Of a DNA stretch of 20,983 bases, positions 13,392-19,873 are shown one piece after another (position 1 is the stretch's first letter; every line of letters starts with the position of its first letter). Source of the DNA: Patescibacteria group bacterium (lineage in GTDB: Bacteria > Patescibacteriota > Minisyncoccia > Portnoybacterales > GWB1-42-6); NCBI GenBank assembly GCA_018826025.1, contig JAHKAK010000048.1:1-20983 (forward strand). Direction: 5' to 3'. Below the pieces are notes generated by a model, which was not told where the DNA came from, made no database searches, and saw only the letters and a program-made list of their open reading frames with translations. Both the position numbers and the translations under genes were made by a program.

Positions 13392-14146
13392 AAAATCACG
13401 GATTGTAGTTATAAAATTCAGCTATATGCGGGAAACTCTGATTAAATCGGTAATACTCACTGTAATATCACGACAGGCAGTAAAAAATTACCGTTAATTC
13501 TTTTAAAGGAATGTCAGACAATCCGCAGGAAAGATTTTTAGAGATTCTAAAAATATGGACAACCAAAGATGGTTAAAAGAGGTGCCAGTCGATAAGGGCT
13601 GGTATCTGGCCGGATTCGTTGACGGCGAAGGAAGCTTTAATGTTTCTTTTGCTCAAAAAGACGATTATAAGTCCGGTTGGCAAGTTACACCAAGTTTCAA
13701 TGTCTCGCAGAGAGACAATACAACTCTTTTTCTTCTTAAAAAGTATTTAGGTTGTGGGCGGTTGAAAAGAAGAAAAGACGGTTGCTGGATTTTCGTAGTA
13801 GAGAATCCAAAATCCCTGCAAGAAAGAGTTATCCCTTTCTTTGAAAGGTTTAATTTCCTTTCTTCAAAAGCCAAAACGAATTTTTCTCTATTTCAAAGAA
13901 TTGTTAATTTACTTGTTGAAGATAAGCATTTAACAAAAGAAGGATTGGAGCAAATCGCTCAGATCAGAGAAAAGTTAAATGAAGGCAGAGGCCGTAAAAG
14001 AAAATTTAATTTAAGTGATATTCAATCTCTAAAAAAATCCTCAGAGGCCATACGCTGAAACGAGAATGATAATTCTCGGATGATATGGTCCAATCCTATG
14101 GGCGACCATAGGTTCTAGCTTAATTGGTTAGATATAAAATAAGATG
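13392..14146 (+). ncRNA. Group I intron at 23S position 1917, with homing endonuclease
   Basis: The 5' exon TAACTAT (U1917) pairs fully with the internal guide GTAGTTA, with the U-G wobble at the splice site. The core is visible: ATTCAGCTATATGCGGGAAACTC (P/P4), AATCCGCAGGAAAG (Q), CCTCAGAGGCCATACG (R) and GATGATATGGTCC (S). The R/S pairing GGCCATA/TATGGTC forms P7. The intron ends in G before AACCGTG, so helix 69 is restored (GCGG...CCGT). The 755-nt length includes a LAGLIDADG gene between Q and R. The Coxiella burnetii intron Cbu.L1917 uses the same site. Confidence 0.92.
13555..14058 (+). CDS. LAGLIDADG homing endonuclease in the L1917 intron
   Basis: A 167-residue single-motif LAGLIDADG endonuclease. 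The motif YLAGFVDGEGSF lies at residues 17-28, with E25 in the catalytic acidic position. Typical downstream elements follow: FNVSQRDNTTLFLLKKYLGCGRL and, near the end, LSDIQSLKKSSEAIR. With one motif it should act as a homodimer and recognise the intronless 23S sequence around position 1917. The gene lies in the P6 loop region between the Q and R core segments. The frame is open upstream of the ATG, and no clear Shine-Dalgarno is visible. It appears full length and intact. Confidence 0.92.
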   Translation: MDNQRWLKEVPVDKGWYLAGFVDGEGSFNVSFAQKDDYKSGWQVTPSFNVSQRDNTTLFLLKKYLGCGRLKRRKDGCWIFVVENPKSLQERVIPFFERFNFLSSKAKTNFSLFQRIVNLLVEDKHLTKEGLEQIAQIREKLNEGRGRKRKFNLSDIQSLKKSSEAIR

Positions 14147-14160
14147 AACCGTGTTAAAGT

Positions 14161-14468
14161 AGAAAACGCTGCTTTAATAAAATTCGACTATATGCTGGAA
14201 ACTCTGGAGAATCTGACAATACTTGAGAAATCAAGTGAAAATTTGTCAGCGCGTCCCGTAAGGTAGGGACGCCAGACAATCAGCAGGAAAGACTTGAGAA
14301 CTTTATTAATAAAGTTCTCAAGAATCCTCAGAGACTATACGTCGAACCGCAGCACATAAAGCGTTATGTGCTCGGAAGATATAGTCCGAACTGTATGGCG
14401 ACATACAGATCCGAAAAAGTTTCGGAACCCCGTAGCTGCGGGGTTAACAAACAAATAGAAATATATTG
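14161..14468 (+). ncRNA. Group I intron at 23S position 1931
   Basis: The 5' exon TTAAAGT (U1931) pairs with the guide GCTTTAA, U-G at the splice site. The 3' exon AGC pairs with GCT directly upstream of the guide (P10). The core ATTCGACTATATGCTGGAAACTC, CAGACAATCAGCAGGAAAG, CCTCAGAGACTATACG and GAAGATATAGTCC closely parallels the L1917 intron, but the P6 loop holds only a hairpin (CTTGAGAACTTTA/TAAAGTTCTCAAG) instead of an endonuclease gene. Ends in G. 308 nt. Confidence 0.92.
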
Positions 14469-14488
14469 AGCAAAATACCTTGTCGGGT

Positions 14489-14770
14489 AATTGAATTGCC
14501 CATGTCGACCAGCAATGGCGGCAGTGAATTCGGCTTATAACGGTGAAGTCCTCGCTGGAGACCCAGATCAAGGCTGGGTCGCAGAGAGCAGGATAATACC
14601 GTGGGAAGTCGCCGAAGCACATAAATTTTATGTGCTCGGTTGACCCCGTAACGACTTGACCCTAACGGGTCGGAGTAAAGTTTTTAAAGCTTTGCTAATA
14701 TGCCGACACCCCATTAATTTATTGGGGTAGAAGATATAGTCTGTACCATTAGAAATAATGGATTAATATG
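14489..14770 (+). ncRNA. Group I intron at 23S position 1951
   Basis: The 5' exon CGGGT (U1951) pairs with GCCC plus U-G; the intron ends in G (AATATG) before AAGTTCCGAC. The core segments TTATAACGGTGAAGTCC, AATACCGTGGGAAGTC, GACCCCGTAACGACTTG and GAAGATATAGTC form a second core type shared with the L2500 and L2593 introns. No open reading frame. The P6-region hairpin is AGCACATAA/TTATGTGCT. 282 nt. Coxiella burnetii carries an intron at this same site (Cbu.L1951). Confidence 0.9.
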
Positions 14771-15042
14771 AAGTTCCGACGCGCATGAAAGGAGTAACGA
14801 CTTGGCGACTGTCTCAACGAGGGGCCCGGTGAAGATGCAATTCCGGTAAAGATGCCGGATACCTGCAGCAAGACGAAAAGACCCCGGAAGCTTTACTGCA
14901 GCTTGGTATTGGGCTTGGCGTCTTGATGCGTAGCGTAGTGGGGAGGATTTGAAGCCCCGTTTTCGGACGGGGTGGATCCGCCAATGAAACACCCACCTTT
15001 AAGATGCTTTGTTCTAACTACGTTTCTCGCTATTGCGCGACA

Positions 15043-15130
15043 CTCATACTAACATAAAAACATATTAACATTTTAACAAAATGCGAAGGTATAATGTTCA
15101 AATGTTTAAATGCTAAAATGTTAAAATGAA
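15043..15130 (+). repeat. AT-rich family D insertion in 23S domain V (about E. coli 2200)
   Basis: ATTAACATTTTAACA and ATGTTTAAATGCTAAAATG units form imperfect inverted repeats, similar to 11487-11562. Confidence 0.6.
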
Positions 15131-15360
15131 GTGGCTCGCGTCAGCGAGGAACGTAAGAAAGTGCCAGGTAGGCAGTTTTAGTGGGGCGCTAGCCTCCTAA
15201 AGAGTAACGGAGGCGTTTATTAAGGTTGACTAGCTCCGGATGGAAATCGGAGCGATAGGGTAAAGCCATAAGTCAGCTTTACTGCAAGACGGACATGTCG
15301 CGCAGTTACGAAAGTAGAACTTAGTGAACCGATCATTATGTCAGTGCTTCGCACTGACAC

Positions 15361-15440
15361 GCGAAAAAACGCAAATCAATAGTCGCAAAGAAAACGCAAA
15401 TCAGTTAGCGTAAAAATTTGCGGATATGGATTTTGCGTGA
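15361..15440 (+). repeat. Insertion in 23S domain V (about E. coli 2400)
   Basis: Repeated AAACGCAAATCA units and GCGAAAAAACGCAAAT against ATTTTGCGTGAATTGGCG form imperfect hairpins between GTCAGTGCTTCGCACTGAC and the conserved sequence that follows. Confidence 0.55.
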
Positions 15441-15566
15441 ATTGGCGTGCCAAAGCGAAGCATTGGCTCTTCATAGAAAGGTGAAAGATCATCGGCTAAA
15501 AGCTACTCCGGGGATAACAGGCTGGTAGTATCCAAGAGTCCATATCGACGATACTGTTCGGCACCT

Positions 15567-15989
15567 TAACCATGTCCCGTACTTTGATACGGGAAAATCG
15601 GGGTGCTACATTAGTAATAATGTATCCCGTAACACACCAGTAAAGAACAAAAAACGGGAAAGTAGTGGCTTATAACGGTGGACTCCATAACTATGTTCAA
15701 TTACAATCAAGTTATGGACAATGCCGTGGGAAGTCTACAAGTAAATTCAAAAGTCAAAAATCAAAATGCAAAATGACAATATAAAATGTAAAATTTTGGA
15801 TTTTGAATTGTAATTTTGATTTTTTCATTTTAAACTTTGAATTTTTTGTATGACCCTGTAGAGACTTACTCCGCAGTTGCGGGGTAGAGTTTGCCAAATG
15901 CGGCAAGCTAATACGCCAACCCCCCACTTTTTTTAAAAAAGCGGGGGTGAAGATATAGTCCATACCATTAGTAATAATGGAGAAATATA
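15567..15989 (+). ncRNA. Group I intron at 23S position 2500 with terminal A
   Basis: The 5' exon GCACCT (U2500) pairs with the guide GGGTGC, U-G at the splice site. The four bases before the guide (ATCG) pair with the 3' exon CGAT (P10), which fixes the 3' splice site before C15990. The last intron base is then A (AAATATA), not the usual G. The core is of the same type as L1951: GGCTTATAACGGTGGACTCC, AATGCCGTGGGAAGTC, GACCCTGTAGAGACTT, GAAGATATAGTCC. No open reading frame. 423 nt, including an AT-rich palindromic insertion between Q and R. Confidence 0.88.
15741..15848 (+). repeat. AT-rich palindromic element in the P6 loop of the L2500 intron
   Basis: AATTCAAAAGTCAAAAATC and its approximate complement (GATTTTTTCATTTTAAACTTTGAATT) form a long imperfect inverted repeat about 107 nt long, lying between the Q and R core segments. 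Confidence 0.7.
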
Positions 15990-16082
15990 CGATGTCGGCT
16001 CATCTCATCCTGGGGGTGAAGAAGCTCCCAAGGGTTTGGCTGTTCGCCAATTAAAGAGGTACGTGAGCTGGGTTCAAACCGT

Positions 16083-16435
16083 CAACCAACACATATTTGC
16101 TGTTAGAATATGTGTGGCGGCTCCTGGTAGTGATATCAGGATGCAAAAATCGACTCATAACGGTGAAGCCCGAACGCGCATTCAACCTGAGCGCGAGGGT
16201 AATACCGTGGGAAGTCTGCATTATTTTGTCATTCTGAACGAAGTGAAGAATCTTTATGACAATATTTGTATGACCCCGTAGAGACTGAGTCCCGTAAATT
16301 GCGGGACGAGAGTCGTCCACGATTATTATATCGGGACGGCTAACACGTCGATCCTCTTATAATTTGTAAGAGGGTGGTATAGTCCATACACTTAGTAATA
16401 AGTGACAAATTACGATATAAATCGTAAAGAATATG
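16083..16435 (+). ncRNA. Group I intron at 23S position 2593
   Basis: The 5' exon ends AACCGT (U2593). Its CCGU pairs with GCGG in the guide region, after an ACACATATT/AATATGTGT hairpin that extends P1. Ends in G (AATATG) before CGTGAGACAGG. This choice makes the preceding exon 93 nt, the exact E. coli 2501-2593 interval, and restores helix 93 (AACC with GGTT). The core ACTCATAACGGTGAAGCC, AATACCGTGGGAAGTC, GACCCCGTAGAGACTG and GTGGTATAGTCC matches the L1951/L2500 type. No endonuclease gene. 353 nt. Confidence 0.88.
16227..16261 (+). repeat. Short TGTCATTCTG element in the L2593 intron
   Basis: TGTCATTCTGAACGAAGTG followed by AAGAATCT and TATGACA lies between the Q and R core segments. The ends TGTCAT and ATGACA are inverted repeats. 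It is related to 8712-8803. Confidence 0.65.
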
Positions 16436-16575
16436 CGTGAGACAGGTTGGTCTCTATCTGCTGCAGGCGTGGATATTTGAGGGGAGTTCTCTCTAGTACG
16501 AGAGGACCGAGAGGAACAGACCGCTGGTGTGCCAGCTGCACTGCCAAGTGCATCGCTGGGTAGCTATGTCTGGAC

Positions 16576-16609
<34 letters not shown>

Positions 16610-16765
16610 GACCCCAAGATTAGATATCATAGATTCCTTGTAGATTACGAGGTTGATAGGCTCTAGGTGTAAGCGCAGCAATGCGTTGAGCCGAGGAGTA
16701 CTAATAAATCATTCTTGCTCTGCCTTGTGCCTGAAAAGACATAAGAGCAGAACTACTAAACGTGC

Positions 16766-16793
16766 GATACCTACGATATTCAGTTGTCAAAAT
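16766..16793 (+). other. 3' half of the pre-23S processing stem
   Basis: Exact reverse complement of 10483-10510 over 28 bases, 41 bases past the 23S 3' end. Confidence 0.88.
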
Positions 16794-16798
16794 CAGTT

Positions 16799-16834
16799 CC
16801 CTCCTTTTTAAAGGAGGGGTAGGGTGGATTTAAA
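16799..16834 (-). repeat. Family A repeat, inverted copy before 5S
   Basis: CCCTCCTTTTTAAAGGAGGGG followed by TAGGGTGGATTT is the reverse-orientation form of the 277-312 repeat. It lies in the 23S-5S spacer. Confidence 0.75.
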
Positions 16835-16854
16835 ATTAACAAAAGAAGTGCAGT

Positions 16855-16974
16855 GTCTTGGTGATGAAAGCGGGCTGGTAAAACCTCTTCCCATTCCGAA
16901 CAGAGAAGTTAAACGGCCTAGCGCTAATGGTAGTTGGGGCTTAAGCCCTAGCGAGAGTAGGCTGTCGCCAAGAC
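16855..16974 (+). rRNA. rrf: 5S ribosomal RNA
   Basis: 120 nt. The ends GTCTTGGTG and CGCCAAGAC pair. The conserved loop CCCATTCCGAACAGAGAAGTTAA and the CGAGAGTAGG segment near the 3' end are typical of bacterial 5S. It lies 130 bases after the 23S 3' end, on the same transcript. Confidence 0.96.
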
Positions 16975-16992
16975 CTTGTGCTTCTTTTTTCG
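16975..16992 (+). terminator. Terminator of the rRNA operon
   Basis: The 5S terminal helix continues outward: AAGAAGTGCA before the 5S pairs with TTGTGCTTCTT after it, followed by a run of T. This forms both a processing stem and a terminator. Confidence 0.75.
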
Positions 16993-17005
16993 TTTGGAGA
17001 AAATA

Positions 17006-17033
17006 TTGCTTTATTTTTGGCGGCATGTATAAT
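17006..17033 (+). promoter_or_regulatory. Promoter of the two small genes after 5S
   Basis: TTGCTT (17006-17011), a 16-bp spacer and consensus TATAAT (17028-17033). Predicted start near 17040 gives a leader of about 75 nt with AAAGGAGG at 17104-17111. Confidence 0.6.
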
Positions 17034-17116
17034 ATCAATAAAGACAGACGGAGATAGCCGCTCTTTATATAAACAAGAACTTTAACGAGATTTGAACGTT
17101 TCGAAAGGAGGCAGTG

Positions 17117-17344
17117 ATGACAGAAAGGGGCAAAAGGAATATAGCAAACGGATTGATGATCGTTGGACTCTTATGCTTATGTGCGTTGTATTTTATGCAC
17201 GGTCAAAGAATAGCATGGGGAGTATTTGCAATTGGGATCGTCATGATACTTTCGGGAATAGGTATCCAGGCATTTTTTGACCTTAGGGCCTTGAAAAAAG
17301 CTAAAGGTTTGAAAGGAGGGCGCGAAGATGACGATAGCGGTTGA
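17117..17344 (+). CDS. Small two-helix membrane protein
   Basis: A 75-residue protein with two hydrophobic segments (about residues 10-26 and 33-52) and a charged C-terminal tail (RALKKAKGLKGGREDDDSG). I recognise no family. AAAGGAGG ends at 17111, five bases before ATG 17117, so I prefer this over the GTG at 17114. It overlaps the next gene by 17 bases, indicating coupled translation. The strong Shine-Dalgarno is unlike the leaderless or weak starts of several neighbours. Confidence 0.72.
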   Translation: MTERGKRNIANGLMIVGLLCLCALYFMHGQRIAWGVFAIGIVMILSGIGIQAFFDLRALKKAKGLKGGREDDDSG

Positions 17345-17633
17345 AGTTGCAAGAGTGTGGGCGTGGAGGGAAAAGATGTTTCCTGGAGTAAATTGTCGCG
17401 ATGTACCGGCACCGTCGGAAATGACATTGCCGGAGTTGATAGATAATTCTTTAACGTATGCGCACGCAACGCAAAAACGGCTGGTTGGGGAGCTTGGCTT
17501 GCCGCGTGAGATGACGTTGATGGAATTGCTGGACGACACGCTCTCTTATGCCAGAAGACGAAGAAAAGAGCTGCTGGCGGAGCTTAAGGTGGCAAGAAAG
17601 CGGCCAAAGAAAAAAGGAAGCAAAAGAAAGTAG
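17328..17633 (+). CDS. Small protein made of two 30-residue repeats
   Basis: A 101-residue basic protein. Residues 31-60 (EMTLPELIDNSLTYAHATQK...) and 61-90 (EMTLMELLDDTLSYARRRRK...) are tandem copies with 15 of 30 identical positions. Each is probably a helical hairpin. The tail KRPKKKGSKRK is strongly positive, suggesting nucleic acid or acidic-partner binding. AAAGGAGGG lies about 9 nt before ATG 17328, inside the preceding membrane protein gene. Family unknown; two terminators follow directly. Confidence 0.72.
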   Translation: MTIAVEVARVWAWREKMFPGVNCRDVPAPSEMTLPELIDNSLTYAHATQKRLVGELGLPREMTLMELLDDTLSYARRRRKELLAELKVARKRPKKKGSKRK

Positions 17634-17659
17634 GTAGCCAAATAAGCCAATCATGGCTC

Positions 17660-17685
17660 GGGTCGGAATCAACCGACCCTTTTTT
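17660..17685 (+). terminator. Rho-independent terminator
   Basis: GGGTCGG (17660-17666) and CCGACCC (17673-17679) with a 6-nt loop, followed by six T residues. Confidence 0.9.
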
Positions 17686-17720
17686 ATCCCGTCAGTCGCG
17701 ACTGACGGGATTTATTTTTT
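17686..17720. terminator. Second palindromic terminator
   Basis: Perfect 26-nt palindrome ATCCCGTCAGTCG plus its complement (17686-17711), followed by TTATTTTTTATT. Directly abuts the first terminator. Confidence 0.7.
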
Positions 17721-17733
17721 ATTATAGATAGTG

Positions 17734-17739
17734 TATAAT
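17734..17739 (+). promoter_or_regulatory. Consensus -10 box, probable leaderless start
   Basis: TATAAT lies eight bases before the ATG at 17748, so transcription should start at or next to the start codon. No obvious -35 box. Confidence 0.5.
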
Positions 17740-17747
17740 ACAAATAT

Positions 17748-18590
17748 ATGGATTATCGCCGGAAAAAACAGTTAATCATTGTTTCCATTTTAGCGCTGGT
17801 TTTGGTTTTGCTTTTAACCGGCGCGTATTTTAAATGGTTTTATCAGGGCGCGACTTGTTTTGATAACAAGCAAAACCAAAAAGAGGAAGGCGTGGATTGC
17901 GGCGGGCCGTGCGAGATGAGCTGTGAGTTTTTGACTGTGAAAAAGTTAGAAACTCAATGGGTTAAGGCGATTTTATTGAAAGATGGATTTTATGACCTGG
18001 CCGCTAAAGTGGAAAATCTTAATCCCAATTTTGGCTTGGCGCAGTTTCGCTACGCCTTTGAATTATTTGACGCCGCGGACCAATTAATTGTCCGAAAAGA
18101 AGGAGATAGTTTTATTTTGCCCAACCAAAGCAAATACATTATTGAAGCCAACGTGGCGGTGGGGGCAGCGCCGGTTAAAACGGAGCTGGTTATCCTTGAT
18201 TCCGTTAAAACTGACTGGCAGCGCCTGAATGATAATTTTGAAACACCGGATATCTATGTCCATGACAAGCAATTTAAGTATTTGGAAAACCAAGCCGGCC
18301 AGCCGGCCAGCGCGCAAGTTTCGGGTATTATTAAAAATAACAGTGATTTTGATTTTGATAAAATAGTCGTTTCGGTGGCGCTTTTTGATACTAATAAAGA
18401 GATGATTGGCGTTAATAAAACCCAAGCTCATACTATTCCGGCAAGCGAAGAAAGATATTTTTCCGTGCTTTGGTTCTCACCGCTGGTAGGCGAAGTTAAA
18501 TCAGTTGATGTTCTGGCCGATACCAACTTATTCTCCGACAGCAACTTTATGAAGCGTTTTGGCGCGCCGGAGAAGTTTCAGGAATACTAA
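17748..18590 (+). CDS. Membrane-anchored extracytoplasmic protein with Cys-rich motif
   Basis: A 280-residue protein. It has a basic N-terminus, one transmembrane segment (about residues 9-28, IIVSILALVLVLLLTGAYF), then TCFDNKQNQKEEGVDCGGPCEMSC with four cysteines. This D-x-x-x-N-Q-x-E-x-G-V-D-C-G-G-P-C motif is common in cell-surface proteins of candidate-phyla bacteria. The rest looks like one or two beta-sandwich domains (AAKVENLNPNFGLAQFRYAFELFD; SGIIKNNSDFDFDKIVVSVALFD), the second resembling FxLYD-type domains. Function unknown. Its stop codon overlaps the first bases of the 130-bp repeat. Confidence 0.85.
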   Translation: MDYRRKKQLIIVSILALVLVLLLTGAYFKWFYQGATCFDNKQNQKEEGVDCGGPCEMSCEFLTVKKLETQWVKAILLKDGFYDLAAKVENLNPNFGLAQFRYAFELFDAADQLIVRKEGDSFILPNQSKYIIEANVAVGAAPVKTELVILDSVKTDWQRLNDNFETPDIYVHDKQFKYLENQAGQPASAQVSGIIKNNSDFDFDKIVVSVALFDTNKEMIGVNKTQAHTIPASEERYFSVLWFSPLVGEVKSVDVLADTNLFSDSNFMKRFGAPEKFQEY

Positions 18591-18717
18591 ACTCAAATTA
18601 AAAATTAAAAGTTAAAAATGAAAAATTAAGGTGTCCCGCAACTGCGGGACGATTTAATAAATCCCGCCTTGGCGGGATACAATAATTTTTAACTTTTCAT
18701 TTTACATTTTTAATTTT
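18589..18717 (+). repeat. 130-bp MITE-like element (copy 2), upstream of rodA
   Basis: Nearly identical to 12452-12581 in the 23S gene: one substitution (GCAACTGC against GCAGCTGC) and one fewer T in a T run. It begins within the TAA of the preceding gene and ends three bases before the rodA ATG, so it fills the whole intergenic space. Confidence 0.92.
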
Positions 18718-18720
18718 TTA

Positions 18721-19845
18721 ATGTGGACTCATCTTAAAAAACTCGACTGGCTCTTAATCGGCTCGGTGCTGGCGCTATGCGCCATTAGTTTACTGGAAAT
18801 TTGGAGCATTGATAAGGGTATATTGGCTTCAGGTCGCTCTAGCGATTTTTTTGTTCGGCAGGGGATTTTTTTAGTGGGGGGGTTAGCAGCTATGCTGTTT
18901 TTATCTTTAATTGACGCGCAATTTTACCGCAACCATTCTTTATTTTTGGTCTTAGCGTATTTTTTATCACTGGTTTTGTTAGTAGCGGTTATTTTATTGG
19001 GCCATAAAATAAGAGGTACAGCCAGTTGGTTTAAATTTGGCGAGTTTAGTTTCGCGCCGGTGGAATTAGCCAAGTTTATGGTGATTTTAATTTTGGCTAA
19101 ATATTTTTCGCAGCGGCACGTAGAAGTATATCGCGTCCGTCATATAATTGTTTCTGGTCTCTATGCCAGTCTGCCGATTGCCCTAGTTTTATTGCAGCCA
19201 GACTTGGGATCAGCGATAGTTTTAGCGGCGGTATGGCTGGGTCTAGTTTTGCTTAGCGGTATGAAGCGGCGGCATCTGGCTTGGGTGCTCTTGGCGGGCG
19301 TGATAATTTCCGTTTTATCCTGGAGTTTTGTTTTTAAAACTTATCAAAAAGAGCGTGTTTTAACTTTTTTAAACCCGGCCAAAGATCCGTTGGGCTACAG
19401 TTATAATTTAATTCAGTCAAAAATTGCCATCGGGTCTGGCGGTTGGTGGGGCAAGGGGTTGGGTCAAGGCTCGCAGGGCCAGCTTAATTTTTTGCCGGAA
19501 AAGCACACAGACTTTATTTTTTCAGTTTTTTCCGAAGAATGGGGATTTTTTGGCGTGGTTTTCTTTTTCGTTTTATATTCGCTGTTTTTTTGGCGGTTGA
19601 TGAAAATTATTTTGGCCGCCGGTAATAATTTTTTTCGGCTATTCGTAGCTGGCTACGCCGTGATGATTTTTGCGCAAATCTCCATTAATGTTGGCATGTG
19701 CCTGGGGTTGCTGCCTATCACTGGCATCGCGTTGCCATTTTTAAGCTATGGCGGTAGCAATCTGCTGATAAATTTAATGATGCTGGGTGTTGTCCAAAAT
19801 ATCGCGATGCAAACCAAAGCCGGGCAGATAAGAATGGGAGACTAA
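18721..19845 (+). CDS. rodA: RodA/FtsW-family peptidoglycan glycosyltransferase (SEDS)
   Basis: A 374-residue SEDS protein with about ten membrane segments, which polymerises lipid II during cell elongation together with a class B penicillin-binding protein. Diagnostic stretches are GTASWFKFGEFSFAPVELAKF, LLQPDLGSAIVLAA, SGGWWGKGLGQGSQGQLNFLPEKHTDFIFSVFSEEWGF, and INVGMCLGLLPITGIALPFLSYGGSNLL. These fit RodA better than FtsW, and no mreC or penicillin-binding protein gene is adjacent. The start immediately follows the repeat element, without a Shine-Dalgarno, so any 5' leader would be repeat-derived. Confidence 0.94.
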   Translation: MWTHLKKLDWLLIGSVLALCAISLLEIWSIDKGILASGRSSDFFVRQGIFLVGGLAAMLFLSLIDAQFYRNHSLFLVLAYFLSLVLLVAVILLGHKIRGTASWFKFGEFSFAPVELAKFMVILILAKYFSQRHVEVYRVRHIIVSGLYASLPIALVLLQPDLGSAIVLAAVWLGLVLLSGMKRRHLAWVLLAGVIISVLSWSFVFKTYQKERVLTFLNPAKDPLGYSYNLIQSKIAIGSGGWWGKGLGQGSQGQLNFLPEKHTDFIFSVFSEEWGFFGVVFFFVLYSLFFWRLMKIILAAGNNFFRLFVAGYAVMIFAQISINVGMCLGLLPITGIALPFLSYGGSNLLINLMMLGVVQNIAMQTKAGQIRMGD

Positions 19846-19873
19846 TATAACGTCTTGCGATGACGTTAAAATT

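Noticed and set aside
16036..16320. Open frames across the 23S exon and L2593 intron
   Set aside because: They cross a predicted splice site, encode no endonuclease motif and follow conserved rRNA sequence.
16824..17057. 77-codon frame over the 5S gene
   Set aside because: It is a translation of 5S rRNA and its terminator.
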